NCBI GenBank assembly: GCA_963732765.1
Contig: CAVTAS010000001.1
Coordinates: 1-64,000, forward strand
Direction of reading: 5' to 3'
Length of the DNA stretch: 64,000 bases
Source of the DNA: JANYHF01 sp963732765
GTDB lineage: Bacteria; Pseudomonadota; Alphaproteobacteria; Rhizobiales; Hyphomicrobiaceae
Each line of letters opens with the position of its first letter. Position 1 is the stretch's first letter. The position numbers and the translations under genes were made by a program. The notes beneath the pieces are model-generated. The model searched no databases. It was not told where the DNA came from and saw nothing but the letters and a program-made list of their open reading frames with translations. Of the stretch, positions 17,734 through 25,247 are shown piece after piece.

Positions 17734-18990
17734 TCACCCGAACTTCCGCTTCGCATCGATCGCCAGCCCCAATCCAACGCTGCCGAACATGTCGCCGTCC
17801 ACGATGCGGGCGGCGGGGAACATGCCCAGGATACCCGCCCGCAGCGACGGGATCGCGCTGGAGCCGCCGGTCATGAAAATGGTGTGGATGGCGCTGCGGG
17901 CAATTTTTGCATCGACCATGACGCTCTCGACGGTTTGAACGACGCGCGCGATGGCGGTGCCGATTGCCGCATCGAACTGCTTGCGCGTCACCTCCACCGT
18001 CCCCCAGTCGCCATAACCTTCGAACCCGATCCTCGTGCGTTGCTCCGTGGTCAGATCTATCTTGGCGCGCTCCACCGATAGCGCCAGCTTGTGGCCGAGG
18101 CGCTTTTCCACCACCAGGATCATGCGCTCGACCAGGTCGCGCCGCGCCGCTTCCCAGCGGATCGCGCGCAGGTCGGTCATGACTTCTTTTTTATAGAGAG
18201 CATTGATACGATGGTAGGTGGCCAGATCGTGGTAGTGCCCGACTGGCAGGCTGCGCTTGCCGTCGGCCGTCAGCGTGCCCATGCCCAGCTCCGGCATCAC
18301 GGCCGACAAACTCAGCAGACGGTCGAAATCCGTGCCGCCGACGCGCACACCGGCGTTGGCCAGAATATCGTTCTTGCGCTCGCCCTTCTGTGCATGTCCC
18401 GGAGACAGCCGCGCCACGGAGAAATCCGAGGTGCCGCCGCCGATATCGACGATCAGTACAAGTTCTTCTTTCTGCACGCTCTGCTCGTAATCGAGCGCGG
18501 CCGCGATCGGCTCGTACTGGAAGGCGATGTGCTTGAAGCCGGCCTCCCGCGCGATGCTCTCGAGCGTCGCCTGGGCGTCGTTGTCGTTGACGGCTCCGGA
18601 TTCAACGAAGCGGACAGGACGTCCGAGGACGATCCGGTCGACCGGCGCGCGCAGCTGGGTCTCAAGCCGGCTCTTCAAGTGCCCGACAAAGCGCCCGATG
18701 ATGTCCTTGAACGACAGCGACGAGGCCCGGATGCGCGTTGTCTCGTGCACCAGCGCCGAGCCAAGGACGCTTTTCAACGAGCGCATCAGCCGGCCCTCTT
18801 CGCCGTCCACATAGGCCGCGATGGCGGCGCGGCCGTAGAGCACGCGGGCCTCGTGGGCGTCGAAAAACAGCGTCGATGGCAGCGTAACGTGTTCGTCCTC
18901 AAGCGGGACCAGTCGCGCCGAATTGCCAGCAAAACAGCCGATGGTCGAATTCGAGGTGCCGAAGTCGATACCGCAGTGTACGTCGTTCAT
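17734..18990 (-). CDS. Hsp70 family protein, YegD-like (418 aa)
   Basis: Actin/Hsp70-fold ATPase without a standard substrate-binding domain, resembling E. coli YegD; cytosolic. The phosphate-1 motif is GIDFGTSNST near residue 8, the phosphate-2 segment VLIVDIGGGTSDF near 180, and the adenosine motif FMTGGSSAIP near 385. Compared with DnaK it lacks the C-terminal peptide-binding half, which is usual for YegD proteins of 410-450 aa. Role in proteostasis is assumed from the family. It converges on the Do protease across a shared terminator. Confidence 0.9.
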   Translation of the reverse strand: MNDVHCGIDFGTSNSTIGCFAGNSARLVPLEDEHVTLPSTLFFDAHEARVLYGRAAIAAYVDGEEGRLMRSLKSVLGSALVHETTRIRASSLSFKDIIGRFVGHLKSRLETQLRAPVDRIVLGRPVRFVESGAVNDNDAQATLESIAREAGFKHIAFQYEPIAAALDYEQSVQKEELVLIVDIGGGTSDFSVARLSPGHAQKGERKNDILANAGVRVGGTDFDRLLSLSAVMPELGMGTLTADGKRSLPVGHYHDLATYHRINALYKKEVMTDLRAIRWEAARRDLVERMILVVEKRLGHKLALSVERAKIDLTTEQRTRIGFEGYGDWGTVEVTRKQFDAAIGTAIARVVQTVESVMVDAKIARSAIHTIFMTGGSSAIPSLRAGILGMFPAARIVDGDMFGSVGLGLAIDAKRKFG

Positions 18991-19047
18991 CGTCAGAGCT
19001 TCCTGGTTCGACCACCGGTTCGTAACCAGGGACGTTGATTGAGGTGT

Positions 19048-19401
19048 CTACAGATTTCTTCCCACAAACGCCTTGGCCTCTTTCGCCAGCACCTCCACGT
19101 CGACTTTGTCGGGCAGCACCGATACCCACTCCTTCATGGCGCGACCGTGGCCGGGGTCCCATGCGACACCGCCGCCGGTCGCGGTCAAGGATGCGACCTT
19201 TTCGGCCGGCAGCTTGAAGACCAACTCGCCCTTCTTGGTCTGCATGACAAAGCCCTTGCCACCGACGTTGAGCGAAATCGCGCCGAACATGCCGCCTTGC
19301 GCGACCGCCGAATCCTTGGCGAAGGCGGCAATCAGTTTCGCAAATGCAGGGCTGGGCTCGGGTTTCGGTTTTGCCGGCGCTTTTGGTTTGGCGATTGGCA
19401 T
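19048..19401 (-). CDS. TfoX N-terminal domain-like protein (117 aa)
   Basis: Small cytosolic protein with a Lys/Pro/Ala-rich N-terminal tail (residues 1-17) and a domain like TfoX_N: the GGMFGAISLNVGGKGFVM core near residue 37 and ELVFKLPAEK near 60. TfoX/Sxy-type proteins regulate competence in gammaproteobacteria; stand-alone alphaproteobacterial versions are uncharacterised. The start is at the ATG with AGGAG upstream (MPIAKPKAP). It is the last gene of a minus-strand run with a CoA-binding protein, a VOC protein and enoyl-CoA hydratase, 28 nt after the previous stop. Confidence 0.75.
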   Translation of the reverse strand: MPIAKPKAPAKPKPEPSPAFAKLIAAFAKDSAVAQGGMFGAISLNVGGKGFVMQTKKGELVFKLPAEKVASLTATGGGVAWDPGHGRAMKEWVSVLPDKVDVEVLAKEAKAFVGRNL

Positions 19402-19429
19402 CGCGATCTCCTGTTCCTTGCCGAGTTTG

Positions 19430-19948
19430 CTACTGCTTGCCCAGGATCCTGTTCTGCAGTCCGACGGCGCCCAACTGTCCACGCGAATTGGAGATCGTCC
19501 CCGAATTGACACCCGCCCAGCCGATCTCGCCCGACAACCGGCCGTATTCGATTTTCGGACAGCGGTTCATCACCACCTTCAGCCCCGCCGCCTCGGCCAG
19601 GGCCGCCGCCTCGTCGTTGCGGACCGTCAGCTGCATCCACACAACTTTGGCGCCGATCTCGATCGCTTCCCTGGTGATGCCAAGCGCGGCTTCCGAATTG
19701 CGGAACACATCCACCATGTCCACCGGCTGGGGAACATCTTTCAGGCTGCCATAGACCTTCAGACCCAGGAGTTCCTGCCCGGCAAGTCCCGGATTGACCG
19801 GATACACCGTATAGCCTTTGCTCTTCAGGTACTTCACGACGAAATAGGACGGACGCACCGCATTGTTGCTGGCGCCGACAATCGCGACGGTCTTTACCGT
19901 CGTGAGAATGCCGCGGATATAGTCCTCGTCGTAAGCATCGTGGTTCAT
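19430..19948 (-). CDS. CoA-binding domain protein (172 aa)
   Basis: Single-domain Rossmann-like CoA-binding protein (CoA_binding_2, YccU-like). The nucleotide-binding loop is AIVGASNNAVRPS near residue 22, followed by YPVNPG near 52 and the Cys-containing NRCPKIEYGRL near 135. Such proteins usually have 140-150 residues; here a longer tail extends the C-terminus. The ATG overlaps the stop of the VOC gene by 4 nt, so it is coupled to it. No catalytic function is established for the family; the operon with enoyl-CoA hydratase suggests acyl-CoA metabolism. Confidence 0.87.
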   Translation of the reverse strand: MNHDAYDEDYIRGILTTVKTVAIVGASNNAVRPSYFVVKYLKSKGYTVYPVNPGLAGQELLGLKVYGSLKDVPQPVDMVDVFRNSEAALGITREAIEIGAKVVWMQLTVRNDEAAALAEAAGLKVVMNRCPKIEYGRLSGEIGWAGVNSGTISNSRGQLGAVGLQNRILGKQ

Positions 19949-20367
19949 GGGAGCTTGATGTTTCCGTGCGTATCGAGCGGGAAGAACGGATTGTGCGCCA
20001 CTTCCCAGAGGTTGCCCTCGGGATCGGCGAAGTAGCCGGAATAGCCGCCCCAGAACACTTTCTGGCCGGGCTTCAGCAGCTTGGCACCACACGTCACTGC
20101 GTGCGCCAACACTGTATCAACTTCGGACTCGCTGCGCACATTATGGGCCAGCGAAATACCTGAGAACCCAGGCTTACTATCCTTGACATGTGCGTCCTCG
20201 GCCAGCGCCTTGCGGCCATAGAGCGAGAGGAGCATGCCGCCGGCCTGGAAGAAAGTGACGTTGTCGTTGGCATCGCCAACCACAAAACCCAGATCTGAAT
20301 AGAATTTCCGCATGCGCACCATATCGGTGACACCGATCGTCACAATCGAAATCCGCGGTTCCATCAT
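19945..20367 (-). CDS. VOC family (glyoxalase/bleomycin resistance) protein (140 aa)
   Basis: Vicinal oxygen chelate fold protein made of two beta-alpha-beta-beta-beta units: ISIVTIGVTDMVRMRKFYSD at the start and GYFADPEGNLWEVAHNP at the end, the latter containing the usual C-terminal metal-ligand Glu. The second module begins with LAHNV. I chose the ATG at 20367 because it overlaps the enoyl-CoA hydratase stop (ATGA); another ATG lies 12 nt upstream. It could be an epimerase, lyase or isomerase; nothing in the sequence fixes the reaction. Confidence 0.82.
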   Translation of the reverse strand: MMEPRISIVTIGVTDMVRMRKFYSDLGFVVGDANDNVTFFQAGGMLLSLYGRKALAEDAHVKDSKPGFSGISLAHNVRSESEVDTVLAHAVTCGAKLLKPGQKVFWGGYSGYFADPEGNLWEVAHNPFFPLDTHGNIKLP

Positions 20368-21215
20368 GCCAGTTTCCATTCCGGTTTGCGCTTGCCAAGG
20401 AACGCGCTGATCCCCTCGGCGGCGTCGTCCTCCAGCATGTTGTCGACCATGGCGTCGATGGCGGTGGCATAGGCCTCTTCCGTCGGCTGGTTGATCTGGG
20501 TGTAGAAGCTCTTCTTGCCCTGGGCGAGCGCAACCGGCGACTTCTGGCCAATGATCTTGGCGAAGGCCAGCGCCTCGTCCAGCGCCTTGCCCTCAGGCGT
20601 GACGCGGTTGATCAGCCCCATCTCGGCGGCGCGCGGGGCCGCGATCATCTCGCCGGTCAGCAGCATCTCCAGCGCATGCTTGCGCGGCAGATTGCGGGCC
20701 AGCGGCACGGCCGGCGTATGGCAGAAGAAGCCAAGGTTTACCCCCGGCGTGCAGAACTGCGATGTGACCGAGGCGACCGCCAGATCGCAGGACGCGATGA
20801 GCTGTACGCCCGCGGCCGTAGCCGTGCCCTCGATGCAGGCGATGATCGGCTTGGGATAGTCGTTCAGCGTGTTCATCAGCCGGGTGCATTGCAGCAGCAG
20901 CCGCTTATAGTAGCCCTTGCCCTTGTCGCCGTCCTCGCGGTGTTCGGCGATGGCTTTGAGGTCATGCCCCGAGCAGAACACCGGCCCGCTGTGCGTGATG
21001 ATGACCGACTTCACCTCCAGCCACACCTTGATCACCACCAGCGCGCGCTCGATGGCCGCGATCATGGGCTCGGACAGGGCGTTGCGGTTGTCGGGCGCGT
21101 TCAACGTCAGGATATAGACGTCGTCGCGCCGCTCGCGTTTCAGGATCTTGTCGTGGGCCGCCTGCTGGGCCGCGCGGGACGCTGAGTTACCGGATGGGGA
21201 TGCGGTGTCGGACAT
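20364..21215 (-). CDS. enoyl-CoA hydratase/isomerase family protein (283 aa)
   Basis: Crotonase-fold acyl-CoA enzyme, cytosolic. An N-terminal extension (residues 1-25) precedes the domain. The first oxyanion-hole segment is FCSGHDLKAI near residue 82; the second is IEGTATAAGVQLIASCD near residue 128, where the usual GGG is replaced by AAG. The C-terminal FLGKRKPEW motif is typical of hydratases. It resembles the ECHDC3-like subgroup, whose substrate is uncertain. It heads a four-gene minus-strand operon (down to 19048) and is divergent from rplM. In many Rhizobiales an enoyl-CoA hydratase gene lies in this place. Confidence 0.88.
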   Translation of the reverse strand: MSDTASPSGNSASRAAQQAAHDKILKRERRDDVYILTLNAPDNRNALSEPMIAAIERALVVIKVWLEVKSVIITHSGPVFCSGHDLKAIAEHREDGDKGKGYYKRLLLQCTRLMNTLNDYPKPIIACIEGTATAAGVQLIASCDLAVASVTSQFCTPGVNLGFFCHTPAVPLARNLPRKHALEMLLTGEMIAAPRAAEMGLINRVTPEGKALDEALAFAKIIGQKSPVALAQGKKSFYTQINQPTEEAYATAIDAMVDNMLEDDAAEGISAFLGKRKPEWKLA

Positions 21216-21373
21216 GGTCGGCCTCCAGCGCCGTTTGAGGGATCGGCTATGAACGAGTTCGCACCATTTTGCTAGAGGGCAGACGCCGCCCCGATAGACG
21301 ACTGGAATTGTGGTAACATGATACCTCTATCGTAACGCATTGAATTGTAATGATTTTATCTGCTACCATTGCA

Positions 21374-21402
21374 TTGACTTGGCGCGACGGTGCAACTATC
21401 TT
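21374..21402 (+). promoter_or_regulatory. sigma-70-type promoter of rplM-rpsI
   Basis: TTGACT at 21374-21379, a 17-bp spacer and TATCTT at 21397-21402, in an AT-rich gap. The start codon of rplM is about 80 bp further, leaving a GC-rich leader. It is the clearest housekeeping promoter in the window and fits the strong expression expected for ribosomal protein genes. Confidence 0.75.
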
Positions 21403-21489
21403 GCGCCGCAACGGATCGGCCCTTGGGCTTTGCCCGGCTGCTTCCCCTGAAATCCTCATCGACAACAACAGGCACTGGAGCCTGACACC

Positions 21490-21954
21490 ATGCGAACTTA
21501 CTCCGCCAAAGCATCGGAGATCGACAAGAAGTGGGTGCTGATTGACGCCAAGGGCCTGGTGGTCGGGCGTCTCGCCGCCAACATCGCCCGCATCCTGCGC
21601 GGCAAGCACAAGCCGACGTATACGCCGCACATGGATTGCGGTGACAATATCGTCGTCATCAATGCCGACAAGGTCGTGTTCACCGGCAAGAAGATGACGG
21701 ACAAGATCTACTATCGCCACACCGGTTTTGCCGGCGGCATCAAGGGCGTCACCCCTGCCAAGCTGATGGAGGGCAAGTTCCCCGGCCGCATCATCATGAA
21801 GGCCGTCGAGCGCATGCTCCCCGAGGGCGTGCTCGGCCGCAAGCAGCTGACCAACCTCAAGGTCTACGCCGGCGACCAGCATCCCCATGCCGCTCAGCAG
21901 CCGGTGGCGCTGGATGTCGGCGCCCTGAATTCCAAGAATAAGCGGAGCGCGTAA
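21490..21954 (+). CDS. rplM: 50S ribosomal protein L13 (154 aa)
   Basis: Large-subunit ribosomal protein L13, needed early in 50S assembly. Full-length and collinear with the family: MRTYSAKASEIDKKW at the N-terminus, GLVVGRLAANIARILRGK near residue 24, HMDCGDNIVVINADKV near 47, and the signature ERMLPEGVLGRKQLTNLKVYAG cluster near 112-133 with PHAAQQP after it. TGGAG lies 12 bases before the ATG. It forms a two-gene operon with rpsI, 5 nt apart, behind the promoter at 21374. Confidence 0.98.
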   Translation: MRTYSAKASEIDKKWVLIDAKGLVVGRLAANIARILRGKHKPTYTPHMDCGDNIVVINADKVVFTGKKMTDKIYYRHTGFAGGIKGVTPAKLMEGKFPGRIIMKAVERMLPEGVLGRKQLTNLKVYAGDQHPHAAQQPVALDVGALNSKNKRSA

Positions 21955-21959
21955 CGCAA

Positions 21960-22469
21960 ATGGCAACTCCAGAAACCGCAACCCTCACGGGTCTCGATCA
22001 GCTGAAGGGCACACCGGCCGGCGAGGCCGCAGCCGCCGCCGTGTCGGTCGGCGCTCCGGTGCGCGTTCGCAAGGTCGACGCGCAGGGCCGCAGCTACGCC
22101 ACCGGCAAGCGCAAGAACGCCATCGCCCGCGTCTGGGTGAAGCGGGGCCACGGCAAGATCACCATCAACACCAAGGACTTCAAGGCGTACTTCGCCCGTC
22201 CCGTGCTGCAGATGGTGCTGCGCCAGCCCTTGATCGCGGCGGCCCGCGCCGATGAGTTCGACGTCGTCGTCACCGTCAAGGGTGGCGGCTTGTCCGGCCA
22301 GGCCGGCGCGGTGCGTCACGGCATCTCCAAGGCCCTGACCTACTTCGAGCCCGACCTGCGCGGCGTGCTGAAGAAGGCCGGCTTCCTCACCCGCGACAGC
22401 CGCGTCGTCGAGCGCAAGAAGTACGGCCACGCCAAGGCGCGCCGCAGCTTCCAGTTCTCCAAGCGGTAG
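21960..22469 (+). CDS. rpsI: 30S ribosomal protein S9 (169 aa)
   Basis: Small-subunit ribosomal protein S9, whose C-terminal tail contacts P-site tRNA. The conserved domain begins at YATGKRKNAIARVW near residue 47 and ends with the family tail KARRSFQFSKR. The first 40 or so residues are an Ala-rich extension, usual for alphaproteobacterial S9. Conserved motifs VTVKGGGLSGQAGAVRHGI and KKYGHAKAR are present. A terminator hairpin follows at 22496. Confidence 0.98.
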   Translation: MATPETATLTGLDQLKGTPAGEAAAAAVSVGAPVRVRKVDAQGRSYATGKRKNAIARVWVKRGHGKITINTKDFKAYFARPVLQMVLRQPLIAAARADEFDVVVTVKGGGLSGQAGAVRHGISKALTYFEPDLRGVLKKAGFLTRDSRVVERKKYGHAKARRSFQFSKR

Positions 22470-22495
22470 TTCGGCGAACTATGTTGGATTGCGGA

Positions 22496-22530
22496 ACGGC
22501 TCGCTGCATCGGCGGGCCGTTTTGCTGTTT
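22496..22530 (+). terminator. rho-independent terminator of rplM-rpsI
   Basis: Stem ACGGCTCGC/GCGGGCCGT (9 bp, one G-T pair) with a 7-base loop, followed by TTTGCTGTTT. It starts 27 bp after the rpsI stop. Confidence 0.82.
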
Positions 22531-22542
22531 GGATAAGGCAAT

Positions 22543-22578
22543 GTAGCTTGAGTCGCGCAAGGGCTTGACCAAACCTAC
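22543..22578. repeat. short degenerate palindrome related to the ctaA element
   Basis: GTAGcTTgaGTCgcgcaagg then gcTTGACCaAACCTAC forms an imperfect hairpin between rpsI and argC. Its ends (GTAG...CCTAC) and the inner GTC/TTGACC and GCGCAAG words match the 88-bp palindrome at 24164-24251. It looks like a decayed or internally deleted relative; the match is short, so this is tentative. Confidence 0.4.
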
Positions 22579-22605
22579 GTCATCGCTGTTTCCTCTGAGG
22601 TCACT

Positions 22606-23532
22606 ATGGCGACGCACAAAATCTTCATCGACGGTGAGGCCGGCACCACGGGGCTGGGCATCCGCGAGCGGCTGGCAGGCGCCAAGGGCATACAACTCGT
22701 CAGCATCGCGCCCGAGGACCGCAAGAACCCGGCGGCCAAGCGCAAGCTGCTGGCCGAGGTTGATCTGGTGGTATTGTGCCTGCCGGATGACGCCGCCAAG
22801 GAAACCGTCGCGCTGGCCGATGCGCTGCCGGGTGGCGGGCCGCGCATTCTCGACGCCTCCACCGCGCACCGGGTAGCGCCGGGCTGGGCCTATGGCTTTG
22901 CCGAGTTGACGGCGGATCAGGCTGATATCATCGCCAAATCGCGCCGCGTCGCCAACCCCGGCTGCTACCCCACGGGAGCGATCGCGCTCATCCGTCCCCT
23001 GATCGATGCGGGGCTGATCGCCAAGGACCATCCGGTCACGGTTAATGCCGTCTCGGGCTACAGTGGCGGCGGCAAAGCGATGATCGAGGCCTATGAGTCG
23101 GGCAAGGCGCCGGCCTTCGAGCTCTACGGGCTCGGGCTCGCGCACAAGCATGTACCGGAGCTGCAGACCTATTCCGGCCTGACGCGGCGCCCGCTGTTCG
23201 TGCCCTCGGTCGGCAATTTCCGCCAGGGCATGCTGGTGAGCGTGCCGCTGCATCTGGAGACGCTGCCGGGACGGCCGACGGCGGCGGACTTGGAAAAGGC
23301 GCTCACGGAGCGTTATGCGGGAGCCAAGCTGGTACATGTTGTGCCAGCGGACGATGCCGCCTTCAAAACCGGCAAGCTGGACGCCCTCGCCCTCAACGAC
23401 ACCGACCGCATGGAGCTGCGCGTGTTCGCCAACGAGGCGGCAGGCCACGCGGTGCTGGTCGCCCGGCTCGACAACCTCGGCAAGGGCGCCTCGGGCGCAG
23501 CGGTGCAGAATATCGGGTTGATGTTGGGTTAA
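22606..23532 (+). CDS. argC: N-acetyl-gamma-glutamyl-phosphate reductase, short type (308 aa)
   Basis: Third step of arginine biosynthesis: NADPH-dependent reduction of N-acetylglutamyl phosphate to the semialdehyde. The N-terminal Rossmann segment is KIFIDGEAGTTGLGIRERL, the active-site Cys lies in ANPGCYPTGA near residue 118, and SGYSGGGKAM follows near 143. It is the roughly 310-aa type 2 enzyme typical of alphaproteobacteria. The position after rplM-rpsI is a conserved arrangement in Rhizobiales. The TAA stop is part of the TTAAACGGGG end of the repeat at 23529. Confidence 0.96.
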   Translation: MATHKIFIDGEAGTTGLGIRERLAGAKGIQLVSIAPEDRKNPAAKRKLLAEVDLVVLCLPDDAAKETVALADALPGGGPRILDASTAHRVAPGWAYGFAELTADQADIIAKSRRVANPGCYPTGAIALIRPLIDAGLIAKDHPVTVNAVSGYSGGGKAMIEAYESGKAPAFELYGLGLAHKHVPELQTYSGLTRRPLFVPSVGNFRQGMLVSVPLHLETLPGRPTAADLEKALTERYAGAKLVHVVPADDAAFKTGKLDALALNDTDRMELRVFANEAAGHAVLVARLDNLGKGASGAAVQNIGLMLG

Positions 23533-23705
23533 ACGGGGACAGTTTAAATGGGGAGTTAAACGGGGACAGTTTACTTATATCGGAGTTAAACGGGGACAGT
23601 TTACTTATATCGCGTCACCGCTGCTCCCATTGCGCCCAACCATCGGCGCGATATAAGTAAACTGTCCCCGTTTAACTCCTGTCCCCGTTTAATACCCGTT
23701 TAATC
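23529..23705. repeat. GGGGACAG palindromic repeat cluster, copy 1
   Basis: Three forward copies of TTAAACGGGGACAGTTTA (two continue CTTATATCG) face two inverted copies (GATATAAGTAAACTGTCCCC then GTTTAACTCCTGTCCCCGTT), making a large hairpin between convergent argC and ctaA. The stop codons of both genes (TAA on each strand) lie in the element ends. Single hairpin versions are at 41825-41911 and 60308-60401. Similar GGGGACAG repeats are common REP/MITE-like elements in proteobacteria; no transposase gene is in this window. Confidence 0.8.
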
Positions 23706-24801
23706 CCGCGCCACCCGGTGCAGATGAAACACCGCTGCCGCCAGCACCAGCATGGCCATAAACTGATGCGCCAGCCCCAGGTGCAGCGGCACCACCGCCA
23801 GCAGCGTCCAGATGCCAAGCGCCACTTCTGCCAGCACCGCCGTCAGCACCAGCGCCGCGCTGGGCAGCAGACGGGCGTCGCCAGATCGCCAGGTGGCGAG
23901 GTGATTGAACAGGGCTAGCAGGGCCACCAGATACGCTCCCATGCGATGATCGAACTGCACCGTCACAGGGTTCTCGAAGGGGTTGGCCCACAACGGCTTC
24001 ATGGCGTGCAGGCCGCGCGGGATGAAGCGGCCGTCCATCAGCGGCCAGGTGTTGTAGGTCAGGCCCGCATCGAGACCGGCAACAAAGCCGCCGAGCAGGA
24101 TCTGTCCGTAGATCGGCGGCAACCAGTAATGCAGCAATTGCCGTCGGGAAGGTTGCGGTGTTTGTAGGTTGGGTGAAGCGCTTGCGCGACCCGACATCCA
24201 CGGGCGGAGTCTGCAATGTTGGGTCGCGCTGAAACGCTTGACCCAACCTACGCGCCTGACCCACTCCCAACGCCGTCCAGAACGTATACCCCATGATCAG
24301 CGTGGCGAGCCCGAGATGCAGCGTCAGCCGGTACTGGCTCACGTCCGTGCGCTCCGACAAGCCGCTCGCCACCATGTACCAGCCGGCCGCCCCTTCGAGC
24401 GCGCCGAGCGCGAAGATGCCGACCATCGGTTTCCAGTAGCGCTGCCGGATCTCCGGAATGGCCAGGAACCACAGCAGCCCCAGTCCCGCCACCAGCCCCA
24501 CGAAGCGGGCCAGCGCCCGGTGGCTCCATTCCCACCAGAACAGCGGCTTGAACTCGGCCAGCGTCATGCCGACGTTAATCTGCTTATACTCCGGGATCTG
24601 CTGGTACTTGGCAAAGAGCGCCTGCCAATCGGTTTCGCTGAGCGGCGGAATGACGCCCATCAGCGGCTTCCATTCGGTGATGGTGAGGCCGGAGTGCGTC
24701 AGCCGCGTCGCCCCGCCGACCACGACCATGCACAGCACGAGCGCGGTCAGCGCGTAGAGCCAAAGCCGCAGCCAGCGGAAGTTCGCGTTGGTATCGGTCA
24801 T
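23700..24801 (-). pseudogene. ctaA: heme A synthase CtaA/COX15, interrupted by an 88-bp palindromic element
   Basis: Inner-membrane enzyme that oxidises the heme O methyl group to make heme A for aa3-type oxidases. The N-half (24252-24801; MTDTNANFRWLRLW) carries the first helices with His motifs SHRALARF and TLHLGLA. The C-half (23700-24163) carries FDHRMGAYL and LAHQFMAML. Between them lies an 88-bp palindrome that shifts the frame by one. Deleting 24164-24251 joins LGVGQA to QTPQPSRRQL and gives 338 codons including the stop, full length for alphaproteobacteria. As written, translation leaves the frame after the element and ends at 23689 with about 150 wrong residues, so activity should be lost unless another copy exists. 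Confidence 0.9.
24164..24251. mobile_element. 88-bp MITE-like palindrome inside ctaA
   Basis: Inverted arms GTAGGTTGGGTgAAGCGctT and the complement of GcTTgACCCAACCTAC, followed on both sides by GCGCGACCC(A/G)ACAT, enclose a short centre. Arms are about 35 bp and mostly complementary. There is no coding capacity and no clear target duplication. It belongs to the widespread class of GTAGGTTGGGT palindromes of proteobacterial genomes; a decayed short relative lies at 22543-22578. Its insertion in a conserved gene shows it was mobile recently. Confidence 0.85.
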
Positions 24802-24912
24802 GGCAGAGCTGTGAACCTGCCGCCCCGCCCCATCAATGCGCCGAGATGGCGCGGCATCCGGGCTCGCACGCCAAGCGTTCAAGGGGTAGTGAAGTAGGCC
24901 GGACACTCGGAT

Positions 24913-25004
24913 CGTCATCCCGGCGCAGGCCCGGATCTGCCCAAACTCGAAAAGCGCGCAGGAACCGCAAGTTGGGCAGGTCCCGGCCTGCGCCGGGATG
25001 ACGA
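24913..25004. repeat. intergenic palindrome (CGTCATCCCGGCGCAGG type)
   Basis: CGTCATCCCGGCGCAGGCC and GGCCTGCGCCGGGATGACG are perfect inverted arms (24913-24931 and 24986-25004), with an inner weaker pair TGCCCAAACT/AGTTGGGCA. It lies between ctaA and the DUF2842 gene. Related in outline to the GTCATCCCCGCG repeats at 55171 and 60021. Confidence 0.75.
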
Positions 25005-25047
25005 ATTCATTGGATTGTCCATTGGGATGTTACAAATGGGCAGGTTG

Positions 25048-25245
25048 ATGGGAACACGCACACGCAAACTGGTCGGCAGCATCGCGCTGGTGGTCTTCGT
25101 CTTTGCCTACTTCATCCTCGCCACATCCGTGACGTCGATCTGGCTGGGCGACAAGCCTAGTCTGCTGGCCGGGCTCGGCTATGCCTTCTTCGGCCTGATC
25201 TGGATCGTGCCGGCGGGCGCCATCATTTCGTGGATGGGCAAGTAG
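25048..25245 (+). CDS. DUF2842 domain-containing small membrane protein (65 aa)
   Basis: Short protein with two predicted membrane helices: GSIALVVFVFAYFILATSV (residues 10-28) and LLAGLGYAFFGLIWIVPAG (about 40-58), ending SWMGK. The pattern, with TRTRK before the first helix and W near the end, matches DUF2842, a family restricted to alphaproteobacteria and of unknown function. Several in-frame starts exist (25015, 25027, 25036); I prefer the ATG at 25048 because family members begin just before the TRTRK box. It converges on the polysaccharide deacetylase gene 3 bp away. Confidence 0.78.
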   Translation: MGTRTRKLVGSIALVVFVFAYFILATSVTSIWLGDKPSLLAGLGYAFFGLIWIVPAGAIISWMGK

Positions 25246-25247
25246 AC

